From: an uncultured Muribaculaceae bacterium | GTDB taxonomy: Bacteria; Bacteroidota; Bacteroidia; Bacteroidales; Muribaculaceae | Length of the DNA stretch: 12,889 nt | NCBI GenBank assembly: GCA_910583795.1 | Contig: CAJTZQ010000088.1 | Span: 1 to 12,889 of the forward strand | Direction: 5' to 3' | In this document: positions 1 to 6,707 of the stretch, one piece after another | Numbering within the stretch: position 1 is the first letter of the stretch | Layout: the number at the start of each line of letters is the position of its first letter | Position numbers and translations under genes: made by a program | The notes under the pieces: generated by a model | Told to the model about the DNA's origin: nothing | The model's input: only the letters and a program-made list of their open reading frames with translations | The model's database searches: none

Positions 1-388
1 CATCGCTTGTTAAAAACACGATGTCGCGCCCCATACGGGCGCGTGGATTGAAACTATTTTCGGCACAAAGCGGCAGGTACATGGTCTGGTCGCGCCCCAT
101 ACGGGCGCGTGGATTGAAACTTTGCCGCTCTCGATGCGTGTATTGAAAACGGACGTAGTCGCGCCCCATACGGGCGCGTGGATTGAAACCTTCGTTTGGT
201 TTTGATGAGCCAGACCGCGAGGGTCGCGCCCCATACGGGCGCGTGGATTGAAACCGTTTACCAGTTGTTGCTTTTACCCATGCAAGTTAAGTCGCGCCCC
301 ATACGGGCGCGTGGATTGAAACCCCGTTGCTGGCATGGTGATTGAGCTCTGGCTTAGTCGCGCCCCATACGGGCGCGCGGATTGAAAC
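1..388 (+). CRISPR. Type I-C-like CRISPR array, trailer end (6 repeats, 5 full spacers)
   Basis: Six 32-bp repeats start at 23, 89, 158, 223, 291 and 357. They begin GTCGCGCCCC and end GTGGATTGAAAC. The five complete spacers are 34, 37, 33, 36 and 34 bp; bases 1-22 are probably the end of a cut spacer. Each repeat holds a 7-bp stem (CGCGCCC / GGGCGCG) around the loop CATAC. The GTCGC...GGATTGAAAC form is typical of type I-C (Cas5d-processed) systems. Cleavage at the base of the stem would leave an 11-nt 5' handle, TGGATTGAAAC, so the array is read on the plus strand and its leader lies off the left edge. The first five repeats are identical; the sixth has one change. No cas gene is in the window, so the subtype rests on the repeat alone and activity cannot be judged. 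Confidence 0.97.
357..388 (+). repeat. Degenerate terminal CRISPR repeat
   Basis: This is the last repeat, with no spacer-repeat unit after it. It differs from the other five only at its position 22 (base 378, C instead of T), the first base after the hairpin and so the first base of the predicted 5' handle. The stem is intact. Single changes in the leader-distal repeat are common in CRISPR arrays and support the reading direction given for the array. The antiporter stop codon begins only 17 bp further on, in convergent orientation. Confidence 0.9.
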
Positions 389-405
389 AACTAGAAGACT
401 TATAA

Positions 406-1392
406 TTAGTGGTGGATTACGTCGAGGATGAGTTTTGTGGCGTAGACGGCGTAAAGAAGGATCAGGATAATGCCCTCTCGGCGACTGATGACTTTGGGTC
501 CCGTCAAGGCGCCGAAAACCCATACAACCATGGCACCGACCACCAACGTGGAAAAGTCGAATACCGATATCGATCCTGTATCAAGAGGTCGGACAACGGC
601 ACAAATGCCAAGGATGAAGAAGATGTTGAATACGCAGGCTCCCACAACATTGCCTAACGCCAGTCCCGGCTGTCGTTTAACTGCCGCCATTACAGATGTC
701 ACAAGATCAGGAACAGATCCACCAAATCCGACTATCGTCAAACCAATGAGACCTTCCGATAGACCTGCCCGCCGAGCTATTCCTGACGCACCGTCCACAA
801 GCCAATCTCCCCCGAAAAATAGTGCCGCAAGACTCGCCACAACACTCACGACAGCAATAATAAGCTGCCTACGGCTTACCGGCTCAGTTCCGGATTCATT
901 ATTCTGTGGAGATGACTGTTCCTGACGGCTAATACCAAAGGTATAGACCATAAATATAATAAAAAAGAGGAGAAGCATTAATCCATCAGTCCGGTCAATG
1001 ATGTTTGACGGACTACCGTCAAACATCTTGTCGTCACCGCAAAAGAACAAAGCAGCCGACGCAAGCACAACCATGGGCAAACCCTTCCATTGCATGTCAG
1101 AGCTAATAGCCACAGGTCTTATTACCGCCACCACTCCAATCACCAGTAGCAGGTCAAATATATTCGCGCCAACGACATCCCCTAAAGCGAGTTGGGAATG
1201 ATTCTGTATAGTCGACATCAGGCATACCACAAGATCAGGAGCAGACGAACCGAAAGCCACCACCGTAAGACCGATCACAAGACCTGACACATGCATTTTG
1301 CGTGCAATGACTGTGGCTCCGTCGGTAAGGTAATTTCCGCCTGCAACTACCATTGCAAGCCCAAGAAGAAAGAATAAAACATCATGAAGCAT
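406..1392 (-). CDS. CaCA-family cation (Ca2+/Na+-type) antiporter
   Basis: This is a 328-residue inner-membrane protein made of two inverted halves of about five hydrophobic helices each, the usual build of prokaryotic Na+/Ca2+ exchangers (YrbG/NCX_Mj-like). A polar loop at about residues 154-174 separates the halves. Alpha-repeat 1 reads GLTVVAFGSSAPDLVV (residues 41-56) followed by GDVVGANIFD (71-80). Alpha-repeat 2 reads GLTIVGFGGSVPDLVTS (217-233) followed by GNVVGACVFN (247-256). In most family members the residue after Pro is a Glu that coordinates Ca2+; here both are Asp (D53, D229). Asp at these places occurs in the CCX/NCLX branch, so the ion is uncertain. The length is normal. The start is the first ATG, followed directly by helix 1. 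The gene ends 17 bp from the CRISPR array and diverges from the pseudouridine synthase gene. No clear promoter was seen. Confidence 0.9.
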   Translation of the reverse strand: MLHDVLFFLLGLAMVVAGGNYLTDGATVIARKMHVSGLVIGLTVVAFGSSAPDLVVCLMSTIQNHSQLALGDVVGANIFDLLLVIGVVAVIRPVAISSDMQWKGLPMVVLASAALFFCGDDKMFDGSPSNIIDRTDGLMLLLFFIIFMVYTFGISRQEQSSPQNNESGTEPVSRRQLIIAVVSVVASLAALFFGGDWLVDGASGIARRAGLSEGLIGLTIVGFGGSVPDLVTSVMAAVKRQPGLALGNVVGACVFNIFFILGICAVVRPLDTGSISVFDFSTLVVGAMVVWVFGALTGPKVISRREGIILILLYAVYATKLILDVIHH

Positions 1393-1453
1393 ATTATATG
1401 GTTTTATTTATAAAAACATACGCACTTTCATAGTGTTCGGGATACATGTTTTG

Positions 1454-1485
1454 TTTGTCTAAATCGGATAGATTTTGTAATTTAG
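1454..1485 (+). promoter_or_regulatory. Candidate Bacteroidota-type promoter before the RluA-like gene
   Basis: A -33 TTTG (1454-1457) is followed after 20 bp by TAATTTAG (1478-1485), one mismatch from the -7 consensus TAnnTTTG. Transcription would begin around 1490, close to the ATG at 1491, which implies a very short or absent leader. It also argues against the upstream in-frame ATG at 1446, which would lie before the promoter. The support is pattern matching only. Confidence 0.4.
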
Positions 1486-1490
1486 CAAGC

Positions 1491-3110
1491 ATGAACAACC
1501 CGTTTGACTATATACCCGATGAGGAATGCAACGAGGCTTTCCGAAAGTTGCTTGACAGGCTGGAGACTCTAAAAAAGAGTGACAATCCTGACGATATTAG
1601 TTTTCTTCATGAACTTGAAAGCGGCAAAATGCTCGGCGTGCTTATCGCCTCTGACGATTGCGGCACCCATCATACACTTTATGCATTTTCCGGGCAATTG
1701 GGCGATGGAGGATTCCATCATCATGGATTTGTTGGTCCCGCGTTCGATTATCTCCAACCCGACGGATATTTTAAAACAAAAGAGGCAGATATTTCTCGTC
1801 AGAACGCGGAAATTGCCAGATTCAAAGAGGTAACCTTTTCAAAAATAAAAAGTGATTATGATCACATTAAAGAGGCATCTGAGACCAAAATATCGGAATA
1901 TAGAGAAAAATGCCGCTTGTCAAAAATAGACAGGGATACCAAACGAGAATCAGGGGTTACAGACGAAGAACTGGCTTCAATGATCAGGGAGAGCCAATTT
2001 GAAAAAGCAGAGTTACATCGCCTCAAAAAGAGACTTGCCGCCAATCTTAAGCCGCTTGCCGACGATATGAAAAAAGCTCAAGCTCATCTCGACTCCATGA
2101 AGGAGAAACGTCGTTCAGATTCCGAGGCATTGCAAAATTGGTTGTTCTCAAACTTCAAATTGCTTAATGCCCGTGGTGAGAGCAAGAGTTTAAGCGAAAT
2201 TTTTGCTGAGACCGCTATAAAAATACCGCCATCCGGTGCAGGCGAATGTTGCGCCCCGAAACTGTTACAGGCGGCATATCTACATGGGTGGAATCCCATA
2301 TTGATTGCAGAATATTGGTATGGCAAACCCAAAGACGGAGAAGTGCGCATACACGGCGAGCATTATCCGGCATGCCGGGGCAAGTGCCTTCCCGTGCTCG
2401 GCTGGATGCTTCAAGGTGTTTCATTAGAGCCTTCCCTTGACAATATTTGCCATAATATTTCTGACAAAGAACCGGAAATCGTATTTGAGAACCAGTGGTT
2501 TTGTGTGGTAAACAAACCTTCCGGAATGCTTTCCGTGCCGGGGAAAAGTGCAGCAGTCTCTGTCCAGGAATGGCTTACAACCAAATATGGTCCGGATCGA
2601 CTTGTGAAAATGGCACACAGGCTTGACCAGGATACTTCCGGATTAATTATAGCCACGTTCGGGCAAATCCCTTACAAAGTGATGCAATCGCTTTTCGCTA
2701 TGAGAAGAGTGAAAAAGACATATGTTGCAGATCTGGAAGGGGACTATGAATTACATGGTTTATCACTGCAGGGACGAATAAATCTGCCACTTGTCCCCGA
2801 TTGGCTTGACCGTCCGCGGCAACGAATAGACTTCACTAATGGCAAGGATGCACTGACAGACTATGAATTCTTAGGGGTTTCAGACCACCGTAGTCGCATA
2901 CAATTTCATCCGCTCACAGGTAGGACGCATCAATTGCGCATACATGCCGCTTCAGAAAAGGGGCTCGGAATGCCCATTGTAGGTGATAGGCTATACGGAA
3001 AAAATTCAGGCAACAGTGCAGAACGACTTCACCTTCATGCAAAAAAAATAGAATTCACCTTCCCGATAGATGGTAAATTCTACAGTTTCGAGTCTCCAAT
3101 TCCATTTTAA
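1491..3110 (+). CDS. RluA-family pseudouridine synthase with long N-terminal extension
   Basis: The C-terminal half (from about residue 320 of 539) is an RluA-type pseudouridine synthase, which isomerises uridine to pseudouridine in rRNA or tRNA. It has the catalytic motif HRLDQDTSGL with its Asp, and a later GRTHQLRIHAA motif. No S4 domain is visible. The first 300 or so residues form a segment met in Bacteroidota and some gammaproteobacterial homologues: an N-terminal globular part (GKMLGVLIASDD, about residues 44-55), a charged helical stretch with coiled-coil character (about 100-215), then PSGAGECCAPKLLQAAYLHG and a CRGKC motif. ATG 1491 is preferred over the in-frame ATG at 1446, because related proteins begin near NPFDY and a promoter candidate overlaps the 15 extra codons. 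The gene ends 30 bp from the convergent PepSY-like gene. The exact RNA target cannot be read from the sequence. Confidence 0.92.
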   Translation: MNNPFDYIPDEECNEAFRKLLDRLETLKKSDNPDDISFLHELESGKMLGVLIASDDCGTHHTLYAFSGQLGDGGFHHHGFVGPAFDYLQPDGYFKTKEADISRQNAEIARFKEVTFSKIKSDYDHIKEASETKISEYREKCRLSKIDRDTKRESGVTDEELASMIRESQFEKAELHRLKKRLAANLKPLADDMKKAQAHLDSMKEKRRSDSEALQNWLFSNFKLLNARGESKSLSEIFAETAIKIPPSGAGECCAPKLLQAAYLHGWNPILIAEYWYGKPKDGEVRIHGEHYPACRGKCLPVLGWMLQGVSLEPSLDNICHNISDKEPEIVFENQWFCVVNKPSGMLSVPGKSAAVSVQEWLTTKYGPDRLVKMAHRLDQDTSGLIIATFGQIPYKVMQSLFAMRRVKKTYVADLEGDYELHGLSLQGRINLPLVPDWLDRPRQRIDFTNGKDALTDYEFLGVSDHRSRIQFHPLTGRTHQLRIHAASEKGLGMPIVGDRLYGKNSGNSAERLHLHAKKIEFTFPIDGKFYSFESPIPF

Positions 3111-3140
3111 AGACCTGTCAATACGCCTGAAATCATGTGA

Positions 3141-3593
3141 TCAGTCGCCTTCCATTTTCTCTCCTTTGAACTGACCGAGCAGATTGAACCGCAATTCCAT
3201 ATTGTCTGACAAACCGATGTCATAACCTGCGTTGCGCTTTCGGATGCTTACAATCTTGACATCGCTGTAGTTTTTCTCTACATAATTGCGTATGGTTTTC
3301 GGGACAAGTTCATCAGGAAGAGACTTGCTACCGCAGTCTACAGAAGTCCATTTCCCTTTATTGGAGAATTCAATCTTTGTGCCGTTGGTAAGCCTTACAT
3401 CATAATCAGTCTTTTTCAACAAATGCCTGTCTACCTTGATAAGACTTACCTTTGCCTTCGGGAAATAGTCTTTCAACATCTGTTGAGCCTCTTCAGGAAG
3501 ATTCTTCCTGTCTACCTTATAACTATCGATAAAGGCATAAGCAGAAGTCACTGAAAAGACGAATGCCATCAAAAATATAAGTACTTTCTTCAT
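3141..3593 (-). CDS. Secreted PepSY-like (DUF2874-type) protein
   Basis: This is a 150-residue exported protein. Residues 1-20 are a clear signal peptide (MKKVLIFLMAFVFSVTSAYA) with an AYA cleavage site and no lipobox, so it is probably periplasmic. The mature part has two similar units of about 60 residues, each with a helix rich in polar and charged residues (LPEEAQQMLKDYFP; LPDELVPKTIRNYVEKNY) followed by strands (YDVRLTNGTKIEFSNKGKW; YDIGLSDNMELRFNLLGQF). This fits the PepSY-like family of Bacteroidota, once described as beta-lactamase-inhibitor-like. The biochemical role is not established. It is transcribed on its own, converging with the RluA-like gene and diverging from the pilus locus. 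The family call is firm; the function is unknown. Confidence 0.85.
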   Translation of the reverse strand: MKKVLIFLMAFVFSVTSAYAFIDSYKVDRKNLPEEAQQMLKDYFPKAKVSLIKVDRHLLKKTDYDVRLTNGTKIEFSNKGKWTSVDCGSKSLPDELVPKTIRNYVEKNYSDVKIVSIRKRNAGYDIGLSDNMELRFNLLGQFKGEKMEGD

Positions 3594-3927
3594 TTCACTA
3601 TTTTTTTAATTTCCATATATTATAACGCAAGAGGCAAATCCTATCTCATATCATTAACATTATTTGGGTGTCGTCATTTTCCATAAAAACTATCGCTTGA
3701 AAACATTAAATCAAAAAAATGAAACACTTCATGATTATTCATCATTGATTAGCAATACCTTAACCAAGTATTTCAATATAAAAACAAAGGTATTTCACTT
3801 TTTTGAAAAGTGTTTCACTTTCCAAAATGTTGTTTATAAGCCTAAATTTGGTTGATAATCCGATTATTTTTTGAATATGTGAAATTTTTTTACTTATTTT
3901 GCCACACAACACGATTCTTACCTGCTC
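3594..3927. other. AT-rich divergent control region with repeated TTTCAC/GTGAAA motifs
   Basis: These 334 bp separate the PepSY-like gene from the pilus operon and hold no convincing gene. Visible structure: a 7-bp hairpin CACTTTT-TTG-AAAAGTG (3796-3812); a 20-bp-spaced direct repeat TTTCACTTT (3793 and 3813); and a 10-bp inverted pair, TGAAACACTT (3720-3729) with AAGTGTTTCA (3808-3817). Further TTTCAC/GTGAAA hexamers lie at 3593 and 3879, the latter inside the spacer of the pilus promoter. They may be binding sites for a regulator of the fimbrial genes, but AT-rich DNA yields such matches easily. Confidence 0.45.
3870..3901 (+). promoter_or_regulatory. Candidate promoter of the pilus operon
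   Basis: TTTG (3870-3873) is followed after 20 bp by TTATTTTG (3894-3901), one mismatch from TAnnTTTG. The predicted transcription start is near 3908, giving a leader of about 20 nt before the ATG at 3928. A GTGAAA motif sits between the two elements. Spacing and position fit the Bacteroidota housekeeping promoter well. Confidence 0.5.
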
Positions 3928-4533
3928 ATGAGAACTCTCTACATATCAGCATTTATGCTCCTGTTACCATTTTTGCTACATGCAGAAAGTTTTCCTTATG
4001 ATAATTCCCCGACAATCCCTGTAGAAGAGAAGTCTGCTTTCTCCCCACAGATAGCTGTCAAGACAAACGGACTTCTTTGGCTCACGACTGTAATGAACGG
4101 AGAATGTGAAGTTTTCTTCCGTCCCCATATCTCCGCATCCCTGTCGTTGGCATGGTGCCCTTGGTTCATTTCAAAAAAATTCGCTTTACGCAATCTTTCC
4201 ATCATGCCTGAGGCAAGATGGTGGCTAAGGACAGATGCCAGAGGACATTTCTTCGGATTGCATCTCTCAGCTGCATGGTATAACGTAAAATTCGGAGACT
4301 TCAGATATCAGGATACAAACCGCCCCCTTTTAGGAGGAGGGATAACCTATGGCTATTATCTTCCACTGAATACATATTGGGGAATCGAACTCTCTATCGG
4401 TGCAGGCTACCTGTCAATGCGCTACGACAAATACCATAATGTTGACAACGGTGCCAAAATCGACACCCGCAAAACTTCCTGGTTCGGAATTGACAGGGCA
4501 GCCATATCAATATCTTACCATTTCCCCCGCTGA
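3928..4533 (+). CDS. DUF3575 family protein, first gene of the pilus locus
   Basis: This is a 201-residue exported protein. A signal peptide covers about residues 1-20 (MRTLYISAFMLLLPFLLHAE). The rest matches the DUF3575 pattern of Bacteroidota: VKTNGLLWLTT near the start of the mature part, then MPEARWW, GHFFGLHLSAAWYNV, GGGITYGYYLPL, WGIELSIGAGYL, a YDKY motif and a final AAISISYHF. Alternating hydrophobic and aromatic residues and the terminal aromatic strand suggest a small outer-membrane beta-barrel, though this is inferred from sequence only. DUF3575 genes are often found with type V (FimA/Mfa) pilus genes, and here two pilus-like lipoprotein genes follow on the same strand after 57 bp. 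The precise role in assembly is not known. The start is the only ATG that gives a full signal peptide. Confidence 0.85.
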   Translation: MRTLYISAFMLLLPFLLHAESFPYDNSPTIPVEEKSAFSPQIAVKTNGLLWLTTVMNGECEVFFRPHISASLSLAWCPWFISKKFALRNLSIMPEARWWLRTDARGHFFGLHLSAAWYNVKFGDFRYQDTNRPLLGGGITYGYYLPLNTYWGIELSIGAGYLSMRYDKYHNVDNGAKIDTRKTSWFGIDRAAISISYHFPR

Positions 4534-4590
4534 TATAATCTTATTAAAATACAAAACATCTCCTCAACGACTCAACCCTAAGACATTAAC

Positions 4591-5562
4591 ATGAAACCGG
4601 CTCTTACCATATTGACCCTCCTTTTAGCTTTTCTATGGCAGAGCTGTATCCACACATATCCTGATGATAATGCCGAAGACCCTACAACTGTGGAGATAGC
4701 GGTAGACCTTACCCTAAACCTCAAATGGAGCCAACTGCTTTCATTCTATCCGCAGACTAAATCCGCAGATGTGGCACACCGCTTTATTATCGAGATCTCC
4801 ACTCAAGGGATGACTCCTTTCCGTCATGAACAGATTATAGACCGGGAAGATTTCGACGACGGATTTGTAAGGATTCCACTCCCCGTCACACTTAAACCGA
4901 TTGTCTACTCAATTTCAGTATGGTGTGATGCCATTGATCCCGAAACCTCTGAACCCTTGGCATTCGACGCCAATACCCTCTCTTCCATTTCCCCTCTCCA
5001 CCCTCATGAAAAACCGTCGCTAATCGAAGGTTGCGGATTCGCAACTTCTTCTATCGACCTAACCCCTTACGGCAACAAACTTTCGACAAGACTGATAATC
5101 CCCATCGAATTGACACCTCCGGTAGCGCGCTTTCAATTCAACACCACCGACGTGAACAAATTCCTTAACTATGCAGATCAGGCAATACAGAAAGGGGAGA
5201 CATATTCCATCACATTATCTTTCGACAATTCCATACCATCCACTTTCAATGCCATAACCGGAGAACCGACAGGACACGATAAACCGGTGGAAGTGTCATC
5301 ACAATTGCCTGCTCTCTTCTCCCAGGAGATCAAAATATGTTCCGACTGGATATTTGCGGCGGAAGAGAAAGAAGATATAACCGTGACCATCACACTTTTC
5401 AATTCTGCAAGAATAATTGTGTCGAGAATACGAGGCATCACATTCCCGATTGAACGAGGAAAGACAACAATCGTCAAAGGGGACTTCCTTACCAACTTCT
5501 ATTCAAACAGCATAAGTGTAGACAACCTTTGGGATGACGAAATCATAATAAATCTTGATTGA
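4591..5562 (+). CDS. FimB/Mfa2-like fimbrial lipoprotein (probable anchor or minor subunit)
   Basis: This is a 323-residue lipoprotein. The signal peptide ends in LWQSC with the lipid-bearing Cys at residue 19, followed by an acidic stretch (PDDNAED) of the kind that helps surface export of lipoproteins in Bacteroidota. The body is rich in beta strands, as expected for the two transthyretin-like domains of type V pilus proteins. It ends with a VKGDFLTNF motif and a strand-like tail, DDEIIINLD. Where the fimbrillin downstream has a TRA site, this protein has TKSA (residues 56-59), so it lacks the obvious Arg-protease site. That agrees with a subunit that stays membrane-bound, such as the FimB/Mfa2 anchor. 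It lies 57 bp after the DUF3575 gene and 64 bp before the fimbrillin. Fimbrillin-like minor subunit is the main alternative. Confidence 0.7.
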   Translation: MKPALTILTLLLAFLWQSCIHTYPDDNAEDPTTVEIAVDLTLNLKWSQLLSFYPQTKSADVAHRFIIEISTQGMTPFRHEQIIDREDFDDGFVRIPLPVTLKPIVYSISVWCDAIDPETSEPLAFDANTLSSISPLHPHEKPSLIEGCGFATSSIDLTPYGNKLSTRLIIPIELTPPVARFQFNTTDVNKFLNYADQAIQKGETYSITLSFDNSIPSTFNAITGEPTGHDKPVEVSSQLPALFSQEIKICSDWIFAAEEKEDITVTITLFNSARIIVSRIRGITFPIERGKTTIVKGDFLTNFYSNSISVDNLWDDEIIINLD

Positions 5563-5626
5563 TAGACCGATCCACAAACCATACTAATCAAATAATTACA
5601 ACCAGAAATTAAAAAAATCTAAAGAT

Positions 5627-6628
5627 ATGACTAAAACTATCAAAAAACTCACAGCACTCCTGTTCTCGGCAACAGTTCTCATACTATTAGGAGGCTGCTC
5701 ATCGACAGAGATAATCGACAGTCCGCAAGAACCGGCAAAGAAAGGGAAGACAATCACCCTCTCTCTGTCAGCCCCCGAAAACGCCTCAACCCGCGCAGAT
5801 GCCGACCACAAACTCCGCTACGTCGCAAAACTTATTGAAGGGAGCCTTGATAACAGCAGGAATGAAATAGATAGAAAAGAAAATATTGTATCGGAAGGTA
5901 AAACTACTATAACTTTTTCAGTCGTAGAGGGACTTTATACGATTATTATTTTTGCTGACTATATTCCAGCTGACGCAATATCTTCAAATTCAGATGGAAA
6001 TAATGACTATTATTATGACATACATAACACAACCGAGCCTCAAAATATAAGTATCAAAAAACACGAAGTAAACAATGAAAACATGGATTGCTTCGGAGCG
6101 ATCATTGAAGTTGACAAGACAGCTGATAAAGTTGAAGAAACAATCACTCTTGCAAGACTTGTAAGCAAAGTCAGATTTGTCAGTACAACTCCTCTTCCTG
6201 AAGGAGAGAGTTTAAATAATATATCCTATTCAAAAATACCCTATTATAAAACTTTTAATTTTACAAATAAAGCCAACATTGGTATTAATTCATTGGATAA
6301 AGGCTATTCTTCCGGCACTATTGAAACTCCGGCACTTACAGCTAATCAAGATGGAGAATATGAATTGTTTTATTATTACACTCCGGCAAGTACAAATAAG
6401 GATCTTCAAGCGATGGAGGCATATTCATTTACATTAAACATTGAAGATAACGAACCAAAGCCAATACCGATAGGACAAGGTAAAGTACCTGTGATCAGAA
6501 ATACCGTCACTACTGTCAAAGGAGAATTTTTATCTCCCACAGAACCGACAAAGGGAGATATTATTCTCAACCTTTCCACACCTGACGAATGGGGAAAATT
6601 CGAATCTACAACATGGCAAGCTCAATAA
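5627..6628 (+). CDS. Fimbrillin-like lipoprotein (DUF6562-like), probable pilus shaft subunit
   Basis: This is a 333-residue lipoprotein with lipobox LGGC (Cys 24). After a short linker and a first strand (KTITLSLSAPE) comes TRADADHKLRY. In type V pilins an Arg-specific protease cuts such a site (here predicted between R56 and A57) to open the groove for donor-strand polymerisation. The remainder is beta-rich and ends with TTVKGEFLSP and a last strand, GDIILNLS, before DEWGKF. It resembles DUF6562/fimbrillin-like proteins; the fine family is uncertain. It is the third and last gene of the locus, 64 bp after the Mfa2-like gene. Base composition is uneven: 5761-5820 has 37 of 60 G+C, while 6241-6300 has only 12 of 60, and the break falls near 5830, just past the cleavage site. 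This suggests exchange of the region coding for the exposed mature protein. Confidence 0.75.
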   Translation: MTKTIKKLTALLFSATVLILLGGCSSTEIIDSPQEPAKKGKTITLSLSAPENASTRADADHKLRYVAKLIEGSLDNSRNEIDRKENIVSEGKTTITFSVVEGLYTIIIFADYIPADAISSNSDGNNDYYYDIHNTTEPQNISIKKHEVNNENMDCFGAIIEVDKTADKVEETITLARLVSKVRFVSTTPLPEGESLNNISYSKIPYYKTFNFTNKANIGINSLDKGYSSGTIETPALTANQDGEYELFYYYTPASTNKDLQAMEAYSFTLNIEDNEPKPIPIGQGKVPVIRNTVTTVKGEFLSPTEPTKGDIILNLSTPDEWGKFESTTWQAQ

Positions 6629-6666
6629 ATATTTTAACCGAAAATAGACTTCCCACAAACTGATAA

Positions 6667-6706
6667 TTAACCTTTTAACCTTATAACCCTATAACCCTAT
6701 AACCCT
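6667..6706. repeat. Five tandem 8-bp repeats (TTAACCTT x2, ATAACCCT x3)
   Basis: Two copies of TTAACCTT (6667-6682) run without a gap into three copies of ATAACCCT (6683-6706). The 40-bp block lies in the gap between the convergent fimbrillin and lipid-kinase genes, one base from the palindrome at 6708. Every unit fits the pattern WTAACCYT. It codes for nothing here. It could be a replication-slippage array or part of a dispersed intergenic repeat; which one depends on genome-wide copy number. Confidence 0.9.
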
Positions 6707-6707
6707 C

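Noticed and set aside
121..157. Spacer 2 contains GTGTATTGAAAAC, similar to the repeat end
   Set aside because: The match is short and imperfect, and spacer length is normal; it is not a broken extra repeat.
323..356. Spacer 5 shares TGGCATGGTG with the DUF3575 gene near 4149
   Set aside because: Ten bases is within chance and the flanking bases do not match, so no self-targeting is claimed.
10..523. Minus-strand reading frames with repeated VSIHAPVWGAT peptides
   Set aside because: These are translations of the CRISPR repeats, a common false gene call.
470..925. Open frame of 151 codons on the plus strand
   Set aside because: It lies antisense inside the antiporter gene, has no recognisable motif and is Pro/Thr-rich as expected of a shadow frame.
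1446..1490. Upstream ATG adding 15 residues to the RluA-like protein
   Set aside because: The added residues overlap the promoter candidate and do not resemble the start of related proteins.
3664..3855. 63-codon plus-strand frame before the pilus operon
   Set aside because: It lies in low-complexity AT-rich DNA with repeats, starts with a rare codon, and shows no domain or signal peptide.
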